A program made the translations under genes and the position numbers. The notes beneath the pieces are model-generated. The model was given only the letters and a program-made list of their open reading frames with translations, ran no database searches and was not told the DNA's origin. From Fibrobacter sp. UWB11 (lineage in GTDB: Bacteria > Fibrobacterota > Fibrobacteria > Fibrobacterales > Fibrobacteraceae), in the NCBI RefSeq assembly GCF_900143015.1, contig NZ_FSRT01000001.1, positions 372,001 through 436,000 on the forward strand: 64,000 nt of DNA, written 5' to 3'. This document shows, one piece after another, positions 8,647 to 17,349 of this stretch. The first letter of the stretch is position 1. Each line of letters starts with the position of its first letter.

Positions 8647-10644
8647 ATGCAGTACACAAAACTTAGTGTTGCGGGTTGTGCCGCACTCATGTTTGGCCTC
8701 CTCGCTTGTTCTGGCGAAGATGGAAAAGATGGCATTAATGGTGTCAACGGCCTTAACGGTGCCGATGGCGCTAGCTGCGAAGTCAAGTCGTTGAAAGACG
8801 GATCTGGCTATAAAATCCTTTGCGGCGGTGACTCTGTTGGTGTCTTGCTGAATGGTAAGAATGGTGCTACCGGTAAGCAAGGTATTACAGGTGCCACTGG
8901 TGCCAAGGGTGATACTGGTAAAACAGGTGCTAAGGGCGATAAGGGTGACAAGGGTGATGGTTGCTCTGTTGCTGCTTTGTCCGATAACTCCGGTTACGAT
9001 GTCTATTGTGGCGCTAACAAGGTTGGTGTCATCAAGAACGGAACCGATGGTAAGGATGGCGATGCTTGTACGACGCAAGCTGCTGATGACGGTATCGTAA
9101 TTAACTGTGGTGGCACACTTACCAAACTTATGAATGGTATTGGCTGCTCTGGCACAACCGTTAACAAGGATGGCCGAACGGGTATCGAAGTTGCGTGCGG
9201 TGGCACCTTGGTCGATACGTTGTGGAATGGTTCCAATGGTAGCGATGGTTCATCTGCTACGGGTTCCTGCACAAGCGTAGATGATGGCAAGGGCGTTGTT
9301 ACTGTGACTTGCGGATCTGATGCTCCGATGAAGATGTTCAAGGCCGTGTGCGGTGCTGAACCGTTTGATCCAGAAAAGAAATTCTGCGTTCTTGGCAAGA
9401 CCTATGACCTGTGCGAAGGCAAGGCCTATGTCGTGAACAGAGAATTCTGTAACGATGGCGTTGTTGCTGAATTGTGTTCTGAATTCAAGTTCAACAAAAC
9501 AAAGACAACTGCTCAATTTGTTACTTATCGTGCAACGACCAAGGATGAATTCTGCTGGAATGGTATCGTGACTCCGAAGTGCGGAGGCCAGGAATTCGAC
9601 GAGAATGAGTACTGCGGCAAGGCTTACGATGGCGTAACAGACTCTATCTATAAATACTGTGACAAACCCTCCAAACTTGAGGATATTTATGATGTCATCG
9701 GTCTGGCCTCGGTTGTTGCTGAACCGGAAGAAGGCGCAGAAGAAGGTGATGCCGTTGCCCCGAGTTCTTCTAGTCAGAGCTTCTTTGGAAACCTGATTGG
9801 AAAGCCGCTTACTCACTATAATGAAGAAAAGTTGGTTGAATTCTTTACAAAACTTGGTAACATTCAGAGTGGTGTAACCGAGTGTGGTATCGAAACTCCG
9901 GAAAAGTGCGGTAGCAAGGTCTATAACGCGAAAAAGCAGTTCTGCGATATTCGTGATGAACGTCTCTATAAGTTCGTGACCATTGATGGTCGCAGATGGA
10001 TGGCTGAAAACCTTGCGTTTGAATACAAGCTGCCTCAAATTGACTCTTCTGAAGGTAGTGATCCGGCGCTTTGGTCTGTTGTTCAAGTTGGTGGTAAGGT
10101 CCAATATGAAAAGGATGCCTTCGAAAGCTTCGAAAAGAATGGAACCCGTTACTATACTTGGAATGCTGCAATGGGCAATGGTGACGTGAGAAAGATAATG
10201 AGTGAAGACGCAATCGCTGCTCTTAAACTTAATCCTAAGGATGAAGTCGTTGGAGCCTGTCCGGATGGCTGGAGACTGCCGAATAGTGATGAACTCAACG
10301 CTCTCAGTCTTAAGGCCAACGCTGCAGAACACGGATTTGAGGATCTTGACGATGCAGAAGATGTAACGGTAAACTTCAATGTTGAATTCTTGGGATACTA
10401 TAATGTCAATACTAAGGATGTTGTTGATGCTAATGAAGCCGCATACTTCTGGTCTGAAACTCCGGTTGAAGAAGATGAAAGACAAGCAGTTGACTTGCTC
10501 GTTACTGGAAAAGACCAAAGTGTTGTTAATACCTCTAACAAGGTGTTCGCATTCACAATCCGCTGCATTGAAAATCTTCCGAATGAAGATGAACCTGAAG
10601 GCGGTGAAGGCGGCCAGGGCGGCGAAGGCGGCCTAGAACCTTAA
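8647..10644 (+). CDS. Collagen-like lipoprotein with C-terminal FISUMP domain
   Basis: Surface or periplasmic lipoprotein of 665 residues with signal MQYTKLSVAGCAALMFGLLAC (lipobox LLAC). Residues about 22-60 and 85-125 carry Gly-X-Y triplets (GEDGKDGINGVNG; GATGKQGITGATGAKGD). These alternate with four or five modules of the type C-x-DGxGxxIxCGG-x-NG. Cys-rich linkers follow. From about residue 455 there is a FISUMP (Fibrobacter succinogenes major paralogous) domain: DGRRWMAENLA, YTWNAAMG, CPDGWRLPNSDEL, and a closing FTIRCIEN. The tail is Gly/Glu-rich (GGEGGQGGEGG). Function is unknown; FISUMP proteins are abundant exported proteins of this genus. ATG 8647 is chosen for its signal peptide and ribosome-binding site. 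Confidence 0.9.
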   Translation: MQYTKLSVAGCAALMFGLLACSGEDGKDGINGVNGLNGADGASCEVKSLKDGSGYKILCGGDSVGVLLNGKNGATGKQGITGATGAKGDTGKTGAKGDKGDKGDGCSVAALSDNSGYDVYCGANKVGVIKNGTDGKDGDACTTQAADDGIVINCGGTLTKLMNGIGCSGTTVNKDGRTGIEVACGGTLVDTLWNGSNGSDGSSATGSCTSVDDGKGVVTVTCGSDAPMKMFKAVCGAEPFDPEKKFCVLGKTYDLCEGKAYVVNREFCNDGVVAELCSEFKFNKTKTTAQFVTYRATTKDEFCWNGIVTPKCGGQEFDENEYCGKAYDGVTDSIYKYCDKPSKLEDIYDVIGLASVVAEPEEGAEEGDAVAPSSSSQSFFGNLIGKPLTHYNEEKLVEFFTKLGNIQSGVTECGIETPEKCGSKVYNAKKQFCDIRDERLYKFVTIDGRRWMAENLAFEYKLPQIDSSEGSDPALWSVVQVGGKVQYEKDAFESFEKNGTRYYTWNAAMGNGDVRKIMSEDAIAALKLNPKDEVVGACPDGWRLPNSDELNALSLKANAAEHGFEDLDDAEDVTVNFNVEFLGYYNVNTKDVVDANEAAYFWSETPVEEDERQAVDLLVTGKDQSVVNTSNKVFAFTIRCIENLPNEDEPEGGEGGQGGEGGLEP

Positions 10645-10679
10645 CATTCACTAATAACTCTCACATAATACAGCTCCAA

Positions 10680-10709
10680 GGCACCTGGCTCTCCACCAGG
10701 TGCCTTTTT
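10680..10709 (+). terminator. Terminator of the FISUMP lipoprotein gene
   Basis: 9-bp arms GGCACCTGG / CCAGGTGCC followed by TTTTT. Confidence 0.92.
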
Positions 10710-10737
10710 CCGTGTGTTGTCGTAAATGCTTGAAACA

Positions 10738-10765
10738 AAAGCGGCCCGCTTTCGCGAGCCGCTTT
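10738..10765 (-). terminator. Terminator of the GH30 gene (possibly bidirectional)
   Basis: AAAGCGGC / GCCGCTTT arms enclosing a GC-rich loop, with A/T runs on both sides. It sits about 90 bp past the GH30 stop. Confidence 0.75.
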
Positions 10766-10800
10766 CTGCATAAAAGTCAATTGCGTTTAGCTTATAGAGA

Positions 10801-10843
10801 CAGCTGAATGCATCTAGCGAATTGCTATCTGCACATTCAGCTG
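10801..10843. repeat. Long hairpin in the GH30 3' untranslated region
   Basis: 10-bp arms CAGCTGAATG / CATTCAGCTG enclose a second stem TAGC-GAATT-GCTA. It lies between the GH30 stop and its terminator and may protect the 3' end or be a dispersed repeat. Confidence 0.7.
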
Positions 10844-10856
10844 ACTAGATTTCTAC

Positions 10857-13001
10857 TTACTTCTTGAATACGCGCTGTGCGTTGTTCTTTGTCTTCAAGA
10901 TGTAGGCGCCTTGGCGGATGCTCGGCTTGAGGGTACCGTTTTCGTTGAGTGCTTCGCTCTTGAGACCCTTCCACACGAGGTTTCCGTTCAAGTCGAAAAT
11001 CATGGCTTGCGTCTTGCTGTCGTTGAAGGCAACTCTGCGGTTCATCTTGATGGAGCTGGAGCCTGTGCAGCCTGTGGCAACAATCTTTGCAATGTAGATG
11101 CCGGCAGATTCGCTGTTGAAGGTGAGTGCGGTAGAACCGTTTTCGCCTTCTTTCTTGAGGGAGACCTTGGTTTCGCTCCACTTGGAGCCGGCAGCGAGTT
11201 TGCCATATTCGTAATCGACCCAGCTGCCGCCTGCAGCACCGCCCACGTTCACGTAAGCATCAGAAGTGCCCTGGCTGCGCATGGTGATGACGAGGTTAGA
11301 GCAAGAGGCGAGTGCCTTGGCGCCTTCTTCGCTGATGTTCAAGAGCTGGTTCTGGTAGCCGCAGGTTTCTTCGGACTGGTCGCAGCCGGCGAGCGGAACG
11401 CTTGCGTAGCCAGCGATGCCATCGATTGCCGTTGTGCCGTAGGTGACAGCGGAGAGTTTGTCATCCATGGCCTGCCAGGTCGTAACGTCGGTTGTTGCTG
11501 TGTAATCGACAATGACAACGTCTGCTGTCGGAACGATAATCGGTTCGACGTAGCTGGAGTCGCTTGTTTCGTCCTTGCATGTTGCGACTGTGGAAGCGGC
11601 TGCGCCCTTCTTGTAAACGAGTGTCGTGATGGAACGGGCCGGGAGAACGGTGCATGCTGCAACAGAAATGTTCTTGCTCTTGAGGCCGTTTTCCTTGGAC
11701 TGCACGGCGGTAATGAGGCCGTAGCCTGCAATTGCCGGATTGTCGAGCTGGATTGCGGTGCTACCCGTATTGATGATAACTGTAGAAATTGAGTCGCCGT
11801 TTGCGCTGAGGAAAGCTACCGTCTTGAGGTTTGCTTCTGCAGTTGCGGTGGCAATGACGCTTGCACCTGGATTCACGAACTTGGAGAAGTGGCGCATGGC
11901 GTGGTATTCCGGGAAAATCTTGAAACCGGCTTCGTCACAGACGTATCTGCCGCTGCCATCCAAGTCCCAACCTGCGCCCGGGCAAACACCGATCATCTGG
12001 GAGTGGTAACCCCAGAAAAGCTGCCAGGCGATATAGCCGGAAAGGCGGCCGTCGGTAAAGCCAATCTGCATGATTTGGGCGAGGCCGAGCATGTCCTTTT
12101 CGCGCGGTTCGTCGAGCATCGGGCAGAATTCCGTCATGATGATAGGCTTGTCGCCCTTGCCGTACACGTCTGCAATAGCCTTCATCGGCTTGCGGAAGTT
12201 TTCCGGATTGAGATAGTTGTTGCCGGAGTTGTCGTTTCCGTCACCGGCGTGGTAAAGGTGGTAAGCGTATCCGTCGAGCTTGTTTGCGTCGAGTTCCTTG
12301 GCGTACTTTTCGAAGTTGCTGTAGCCAATGCCGAGTGGTTCAGGTCCGAGGAGCTTGGTTTGTCCCTTCACGGCATCGTAGACGGCGTTTAAAGCTTCCT
12401 TGTAACCGGCGATTTCATTAGTTTCGGTCGGTTCGAAGAGGGTTTCTTCGTAATCGGCTTCCATGTCCGGTTCGTTTTGGAGAGAAATGTAATCCGGAGA
12501 GATTCCGGCAGCCTTGTAGGCTTCGAGGCTCTTTTTCCACCAGTTGGCGAAATCGCTGTAGACGTATTTGCCGTACGGGTCGCTGTTCGATGTCTTGAGC
12601 GTGTTTTGGCTCTTGATCTTTTGGCCGTTCACTTTACCGTTCAAGTCGCCACTCGGTTTGAGCTTTGCCGGAGCGGACCAGCTGGACATCTGGATTTTCA
12701 TGTGGTCGCCGAGACGCGTCTTTGCAGCCTTGACGATGTCGATGTCGTCTTGCAATTTAGAAGCATCTTCGTCCTGATACCAGTTACCTACGCGGAGCAG
12801 GGAAATGTTGAGTCCTGTGAATGCGGTGTCAAAAAGGGCTTCCTGGTCTGCTGCCGGGAGATTCTTGATCCAGCTTTGGTAGTAAACGCTTGCGCCACCG
12901 AAGCCTGTCACTTTTTGGGCGGTTGTGCTCGGATCGACTGTAACGCTTGCTGCGAAAGCGCTAGCGGCGAGCAATGCCGTAGAAATCAAATGTTTTTTCA
13001 T
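10857..13001 (-). CDS. Secreted GH30-family glycoside hydrolase, probable glucuronoxylanase
   Basis: Exported plant-cell-wall hydrolase of 714 residues. The signal peptide is MKKHLISTALLAASAFAAS. The GH30 TIM barrel spans about 20-370 and has GFGGAS at its start, the acid/base in SLQNEPD (Glu177) and the nucleophile in IMTEFCP (Glu291). The side beta-sandwich follows to about 460. A beta-rich CBM-like module occupies about 490-640. The last 65 residues (AMIFDLNGNLVWKG ... GAYILKTKNNAQRVFKK) resemble the Fibrobacter/T9SS-type C-terminal sorting tail. The overall pattern fits the xylanase branch of GH30 better than glucosylceramidases, but substrate is inferred. The gene stands alone, with AGGAG before its ATG and a repeat-bearing leader. 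Confidence 0.9.
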   Translation of the reverse strand: MKKHLISTALLAASAFAASVTVDPSTTAQKVTGFGGASVYYQSWIKNLPAADQEALFDTAFTGLNISLLRVGNWYQDEDASKLQDDIDIVKAAKTRLGDHMKIQMSSWSAPAKLKPSGDLNGKVNGQKIKSQNTLKTSNSDPYGKYVYSDFANWWKKSLEAYKAAGISPDYISLQNEPDMEADYEETLFEPTETNEIAGYKEALNAVYDAVKGQTKLLGPEPLGIGYSNFEKYAKELDANKLDGYAYHLYHAGDGNDNSGNNYLNPENFRKPMKAIADVYGKGDKPIIMTEFCPMLDEPREKDMLGLAQIMQIGFTDGRLSGYIAWQLFWGYHSQMIGVCPGAGWDLDGSGRYVCDEAGFKIFPEYHAMRHFSKFVNPGASVIATATAEANLKTVAFLSANGDSISTVIINTGSTAIQLDNPAIAGYGLITAVQSKENGLKSKNISVAACTVLPARSITTLVYKKGAAASTVATCKDETSDSSYVEPIIVPTADVVIVDYTATTDVTTWQAMDDKLSAVTYGTTAIDGIAGYASVPLAGCDQSEETCGYQNQLLNISEEGAKALASCSNLVITMRSQGTSDAYVNVGGAAGGSWVDYEYGKLAAGSKWSETKVSLKKEGENGSTALTFNSESAGIYIAKIVATGCTGSSSIKMNRRVAFNDSKTQAMIFDLNGNLVWKGLKSEALNENGTLKPSIRQGAYILKTKNNAQRVFKK

Positions 13002-13016
13002 TTTTCACTCCTAAAT

Positions 13017-13056
13017 TACACCGGATATATCCCTACACCGGTTCTACCATACACCG
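13017..13056 (-). promoter_or_regulatory. Triple TACACCG repeat in the GH30 5' leader
   Basis: TACACCG occurs at 13017, 13034 and 13050 (spacing 17 and 16 bp); on the transcript this is CGGUGUA three times. It lies between a TATCTTTC box (13062-13069, minus strand) and the start codon. Confidence 0.5.
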
Positions 13057-13061
13057 AGAGG

Positions 13062-13069
13062 GAAAGATA
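13062..13069 (-). promoter_or_regulatory. Candidate -7 box TATCTTTC for the GH30 gene
   Basis: The minus strand reads TATCTTTC, one mismatch from TAnnTTTG, which predicts a leader of about 56 nt. Confidence 0.4.
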
Positions 13070-13220
13070 CTAAATGTAGCTCGGAGTTCCAAGTTCCGAG
13101 TTACTAGAAATTGAACATGCCGCGGAATTATTCCTGTGGTATTCGGTCAATTTTATTACAAAAAATAACTGGATGCTTCGTTCTTCGAACTCAGCATGAC
13201 GAATTAAAAATCCGAATTTC

Positions 13221-13248
13221 TAACTCCTAATCCCTAATTGACTAATAC
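13221..13248. repeat. Heptamer array overlapping a stop codon
   Basis: TAACTCC, TAATCCC, TAATTGA, CTAATAC in strict 7-bp register. The stop codon of the minus-strand sugar transferase (13242-13244) is inside the last unit. Confidence 0.75.
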
Positions 13249-14414
13249 GCTCCGTCGCCTTTGAATACGACCTTGAACGTCTTGAGGATGAGTTTGATGT
13301 CTTCGCTAAGTTTTCCATCACGACGGATGTAGTCGTTATCGAGGCGCATCTGCCCTTCGAATGAAATGTTGCTACGGCCGCTGACTTGCCAAATGCAAGT
13401 GAGACCCGGCGTTACAGAAAGGCGCATACGGTGCCAAGGTTCGTATTCGGCCACTTCGGACGGAATAGGTGGGCGAGGGCCGACAATGGACATGTCGCCT
13501 TTAAGAATGTTGATGAGCTGCGGCAATTCGTCGAGGCTGAACTTGCGGAGAACATGGCCGAACGGATAAATACGCGGATCGTTCTTCATTTTGAACGTCT
13601 TTCCGCCCGTTTCGTTGAGAGCCATAAGTTCTTTTTTGCGTTCTTCTGCATCAACGTACATGCTGCGGAACTTGTACATTGTAAACAGAGCGCCGTTTTT
13701 ACCTACGCGAGTCTGCTTGAATATAATGGGGCCTTTCGGGTCGCTAATTTTAACTGCTAGGGCGCAGAACAAGAGTAGCGGTGAAAGTGCAACAAGCGCA
13801 ATAGATGTGCAGGTGACGTCGACCACTCTTTTGATGATGTGTCTAAAGCGGATTTTGTGCGGATGCACCCAAATATCCGAAAGGTTAAGCCTGTTGAGCG
13901 TGAAGAAGCTTCCGTTGGTGCTATTGAATTCCTTCAATTTAGCATCCATTTCGAGGTTGTCCTTTTCCTGGTATCCGGTGTAAAGGTAGGCCTGGAAAAT
14001 CGGAGCCTTTGGCTTGTGGCGGAGAGCCTGGATGAGACCTGCATCGTTGAGCTTGTGGAGGATTTCCTTGCGGATTCCTTCGAGCGTGCTCATGTCCGAA
14101 TTCAAAAGGATGATTCCGATACCGCTATTGTCGGAGAGGTAGCCTAGCACGTCGATAAAACGCAAGTGCGAAAACATCGTAAGAACGCTGATTTTCCACG
14201 TATTTTCGACAATTTTTGACGGGCGGCCCCAACCGAGCACATCGAACTGGTGGGAATAAATCTTTATAAACAGGAAGGGCTTGCGGGTACGGTTCGCGCG
14301 GAGAAATTCCTCGTTTAACCTAGCCTTGAAGAGTCGGGCTGGGTACACGATATTCTTTATCTTTTGCTTGTTAAGTATCGAACCAATAGCTGGGTTTACG
14401 GCTTCCTGTTCCAT
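13242..14414 (-). CDS. Polyprenyl-phosphate sugar-1-phosphate transferase with GGDEF-like N-terminal region
   Basis: Membrane enzyme that would start polysaccharide assembly by loading a sugar phosphate onto undecaprenyl phosphate. The C-terminal half is a bacterial sugar transferase domain: one membrane segment (TSIALVALSPLLLFCALAV), FKQTRVGKNG, YKFRSMYVDAEE, DELPQLINILKGDMSIVGPRP and the late GLTCIWQVSGR. The N-terminal 170 residues lack the usual four helices. They read like a degenerate nucleotide-cyclase-type alpha/beta domain (RKPFLFIKI ... IGIILLNSD), which is inference. ATG 14414 (MEQEAV) is used; ATG 14435 is possible. It is divergent from hom and is the second such transferase within 5 kb. 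Confidence 0.85.
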   Translation of the reverse strand: MEQEAVNPAIGSILNKQKIKNIVYPARLFKARLNEEFLRANRTRKPFLFIKIYSHQFDVLGWGRPSKIVENTWKISVLTMFSHLRFIDVLGYLSDNSGIGIILLNSDMSTLEGIRKEILHKLNDAGLIQALRHKPKAPIFQAYLYTGYQEKDNLEMDAKLKEFNSTNGSFFTLNRLNLSDIWVHPHKIRFRHIIKRVVDVTCTSIALVALSPLLLFCALAVKISDPKGPIIFKQTRVGKNGALFTMYKFRSMYVDAEERKKELMALNETGGKTFKMKNDPRIYPFGHVLRKFSLDELPQLINILKGDMSIVGPRPPIPSEVAEYEPWHRMRLSVTPGLTCIWQVSGRSNISFEGQMRLDNDYIRRDGKLSEDIKLILKTFKVVFKGDGAY

Positions 14415-14534
14415 GTTGTTAAATATAGTAAACAATTGGAATTTAGAACTTAGGACTTAGTCGTTGGATATTGATCAATTGTCATTAATATTTTATGAAT
14501 GTACCGGAGGTCACAAAAACCTAGTTCCTAGCTA

Positions 14535-14562
14535 CTGACCACTAACTACTAATTACTATATT
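14535..14562. repeat. Heptamer array running into the hom promoter box
   Basis: CTGACCA, CTAACTA, CTAATTA, CTATATT in register; the last unit is itself the start of the TATATTTA box. Confidence 0.75.
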
Positions 14563-14564
14563 TA
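14557..14564 (+). promoter_or_regulatory. Candidate -7 box TATATTTA for hom
   Basis: TAnnTTT box 37 bp before the hom ATG; GGAG lies 9 nt before the start codon. Confidence 0.5.
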
Positions 14565-14593
14565 CCGCGTAAAATTTAAAATGGAGACGCTAT

Positions 14594-15883
14594 ATGTTGC
14601 GTATTGGTTTAATTGGCACGGGTACCGTTGGTGGTGGTGTCATTCAGATTCTTGAACAGAAGATTGCAGAATACAAGGAAAAATTGGGTGTAGAACTCGA
14701 ACTCTCCTGCATTTGCGCCAAGTCCGAAGAAGAAGTTGCCCCGTATAAGGCTAAGGGCTATAAGGTCTCGACCAACGCCGACGAAATGATCGCCGGTAAC
14801 GATATCGACGTGCTCGTGGAACTCGCCGGTGGCTACAACATGCCGCGCAAGTGGATTCTCGCTGCTCTCGAAAGCGGTAAGCATGTGGTGACTGCAAACA
14901 AGGCTCTCCTCGCCAAGTATGGCCACGAAATTTTCCCGCTTGCTGCAAGCAAGGGTCTGCATGTGCTGTTCGAAGCTGCTGTTGGCGGTGGCATTCCTAT
15001 CATCCGCAGCCTCCAGGAAGGCTTGCTCGGCTCTACGGTCGAAAGCTTGAGCTGCATTATCAACGGTACTTGCAACTACATCCTTAGCCGCATGGCCGAA
15101 GAAGGTCTCGACTTTGATGTCGTCTTGAAGGACGCCCAGAGACTCGGTTTTGCCGAAGCTGATCCGACCTTCGATATCGAAGGCATCGACTCCGCCCACA
15201 AGACGGCTCTCCTCGCTAGCCTCTGCAGCGGACACCGTGTGGACTTCGAAAAGATTTTCGTTTCCGGTATCTCCAAGATTACCGCTCAGGATATCGCTAT
15301 TGCCAAGGAACTTGGCTGCTGCGTGAAGCTCCTCGGTATCTACCGTCGTGACGGTGAACGCGTGGACGCCCGTGTCCATCCGTGCTTTGTACCGCTCAAT
15401 CACCAGCTCGCTAGCGTGAACCGCGTCTTGAACGCTGTTTACCTCCAGTGCGACAACCTCGGCGAAACGCTCCAGACCGGTGCCGGTGCTGGCCGTCTCC
15501 CGACTGCATCTGCTGTTGTGGCTGACCTCGTGTCCCTCGCTCGTTCTACCGATATGGGTTCCCGCAAGGCTCTCCCGATGGGCTGGTTCAACGTCGAAAA
15601 TTCTGCAACGCTCGTTCCTATCTCTGAAACCAGCGCTCGCTACTACCTCCGCTTCACGTCCCGTGACGCTTGCGGTGTGCTCGCCAAGATTACGAAGATT
15701 CTCGCTGACAACAACATCTCTATCGAAACGATTATCCAGAAGGATGTCAACGATCCGGGCAAGGTCTCTATCGTTGTCATTACGGAAAAGACTCTCGATA
15801 GCAAGCTTACCAAGGCTGTTGATGCAGTGAACGCTCTTCCGGAAATCGTCGAGAAGAGCCAGGTCATCCGCTTCCTCGCTTAA
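14594..15883 (+). CDS. hom: Homoserine dehydrogenase
   Basis: Reduces aspartate semialdehyde to homoserine, the branch point to threonine and methionine. It has 429 residues. The N-terminal NAD(P) domain opens GLIGTGTVGGG. The catalytic domain contains TANKALLAKYG, AAVGGGIPIIRSLQ and NGTCNYILSRM. A C-terminal ACT domain (YYLRFTSRDACGVLAKITKI, from about residue 350) indicates threonine feedback control, as in the classical Hom family. It is the first gene of an apparent hom-sugar transferase-nadC transcription unit, with the next gene starting 14 bp after its stop. Confidence 0.97.
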   Translation: MLRIGLIGTGTVGGGVIQILEQKIAEYKEKLGVELELSCICAKSEEEVAPYKAKGYKVSTNADEMIAGNDIDVLVELAGGYNMPRKWILAALESGKHVVTANKALLAKYGHEIFPLAASKGLHVLFEAAVGGGIPIIRSLQEGLLGSTVESLSCIINGTCNYILSRMAEEGLDFDVVLKDAQRLGFAEADPTFDIEGIDSAHKTALLASLCSGHRVDFEKIFVSGISKITAQDIAIAKELGCCVKLLGIYRRDGERVDARVHPCFVPLNHQLASVNRVLNAVYLQCDNLGETLQTGAGAGRLPTASAVVADLVSLARSTDMGSRKALPMGWFNVENSATLVPISETSARYYLRFTSRDACGVLAKITKILADNNISIETIIQKDVNDPGKVSIVVITEKTLDSKLTKAVDAVNALPEIVEKSQVIRFLA

Positions 15884-15897
15884 TTTAAAGGTCGTAT

Positions 15898-17349
15898 ATG
15901 ATTCGCGCAACTACTATGGAACGAATACTCTTAATCCTTTCGGATTTTGTAGCTTTGTCGATTTGCTTCGCCCTAGCATTTTGGGTTCAGTTCCATAGTG
16001 GTTGGATTATAGACAAGTTTGATCCGACCAAGACGTTCGATAGCTACTGGCATTACGGACTTGTCTTGAATATCGGCTGGCTTGGCTTGTTTGCCTTTGC
16101 CGGATTGTATCGATCATGGCTGTTGCTTTCAAGAACACACCAGGTGTTGCGCGTCCTTCGGGCTGTCGTGATTGGTGTGGTCTTGATTATTGTTTGTCTT
16201 TTTGGTGCAGAATTCATGGGGAAGGTTTTTGCAAACCAACCTCTGAATGAAGGCTACCTCTATGGCTCCAGGTTCCCGTGGATATTTATCTATGGTGGCC
16301 TTGCTATTTTGCTTGTAGGCCTGTTCCGCATGTCCATTTATGTATTCTTGCGGGCTTTGCTCCGTAAGGGGTATGGGGCGAACAACATTCTTGTCCTCGG
16401 TGCTACGGATGCAGGTCGAAAGATTGCTGAAGATCTTGCTAAAACTCCGGCTCGTGGTCAACGGGTCGTTGGCTTTGTGGATGAACGTTATCAGGTTTTA
16501 CCGAAAGAGTTTGCAAACGTTCCTGTTCTTGGAAAGTATTCCGACTTGCCTGCGCTTGTTAAGAAGTACAAGGTAAGTGGCATTATCATTGCACACGAGA
16601 GTACATCTCCGCAAGAGATTATGCGTGTGCTGGTGTGGGTTTGCGAACTCCCGATTCATATTTACATTGTTCCGGAACTTTACAGCGTCGTGAATGGTCG
16701 TTTCAAGGCTAACCTTGTTTATGGCTTTGAACTGCAGGAACTTTTTGCTTTTACCATGCCGCCTTGGCAGGTGCAAGTCAAGCGTATTATCGATATCGCT
16801 TTTGGCTTGTTCCTTGGGCTTATTTCTCTGCCGGTTTGCTTGTTTGCAGCCATCGCTATCAAACTTGATGACCATGGTCCAGTATTTTATTCGCAGGAAC
16901 GCATTGGTCTTTATGGCAAGCCGTTTACGGTTTATAAGTTTCGCACCATGCGTACCGATGCCGAAAAGTATGGCGCTCAGTGGGCAACCAAGAAAGACCC
17001 GCGCATTACGCGAATTGGTCATTTCTTGCGTAAAACTCGCATTGATGAACTTCCGCAGATTCTTTGTGTTTTGAAAGGCGACATGAGCATGGTGGGCCCG
17101 CGTCCGGAACGCGCCGTGTTTATCGGAAAGCTCCGCGAACAGATCCCGTTCTACATCAGCCGCTTAAAGATGAAGCCTGGTCTTACGGGCTGGGCTCAGG
17201 TTTGCCACCACTACGATACGAGTATCGAAGATGTGCAAATCAAACTCCAGTATGATATGTATTACTATGAGAACATGAGCCTTCTATTGGATTTCCAGAT
17301 TCTCGTACGAACAGTTTATGTTGTTTTAACCGGAAAAGGCGCACAGTAA
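15898..17349 (+). CDS. Exopolysaccharide polyprenyl glycosylphosphotransferase (WcaJ/WbaP-like)
   Basis: Full-length initiating sugar-phosphate transferase, 483 residues. Four to five N-terminal membrane helices (about 10-165) are followed by a cytosolic Rossmann-like domain (NNILVLGATDAGRKIAEDLA). A fifth helix (FGLFLGLISLPVCLFAAIAI) precedes the catalytic domain: YKFRTMRTDAE, DELPQILCVLKGDMSMVGPRPER, KPGLTGWAQV. Inner membrane. AAAGG precedes ATG 15898. Its TAA overlaps the nadC ATG by one base (TAATG), so translation is coupled. Linkage between hom and nadC is unusual for this family, which normally sits in polysaccharide clusters; uxs at 18.4 kb is the nearest such gene. Confidence 0.92.
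   Translation: MIRATTMERILLILSDFVALSICFALAFWVQFHSGWIIDKFDPTKTFDSYWHYGLVLNIGWLGLFAFAGLYRSWLLLSRTHQVLRVLRAVVIGVVLIIVCLFGAEFMGKVFANQPLNEGYLYGSRFPWIFIYGGLAILLVGLFRMSIYVFLRALLRKGYGANNILVLGATDAGRKIAEDLAKTPARGQRVVGFVDERYQVLPKEFANVPVLGKYSDLPALVKKYKVSGIIIAHESTSPQEIMRVLVWVCELPIHIYIVPELYSVVNGRFKANLVYGFELQELFAFTMPPWQVQVKRIIDIAFGLFLGLISLPVCLFAAIAIKLDDHGPVFYSQERIGLYGKPFTVYKFRTMRTDAEKYGAQWATKKDPRITRIGHFLRKTRIDELPQILCVLKGDMSMVGPRPERAVFIGKLREQIPFYISRLKMKPGLTGWAQVCHHYDTSIEDVQIKLQYDMYYYENMSLLLDFQILVRTVYVVLTGKGAQ

Noticed and set aside
9250-10518. 422-codon minus-strand frame opposite the FISUMP lipoprotein
   Set aside because: Antisense shadow; the sense strand has signal peptide, repeats and a known domain.
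14609-15910. 433-codon minus-strand frame opposite hom
   Set aside because: Antisense shadow of a conserved enzyme with no recognisable motif.
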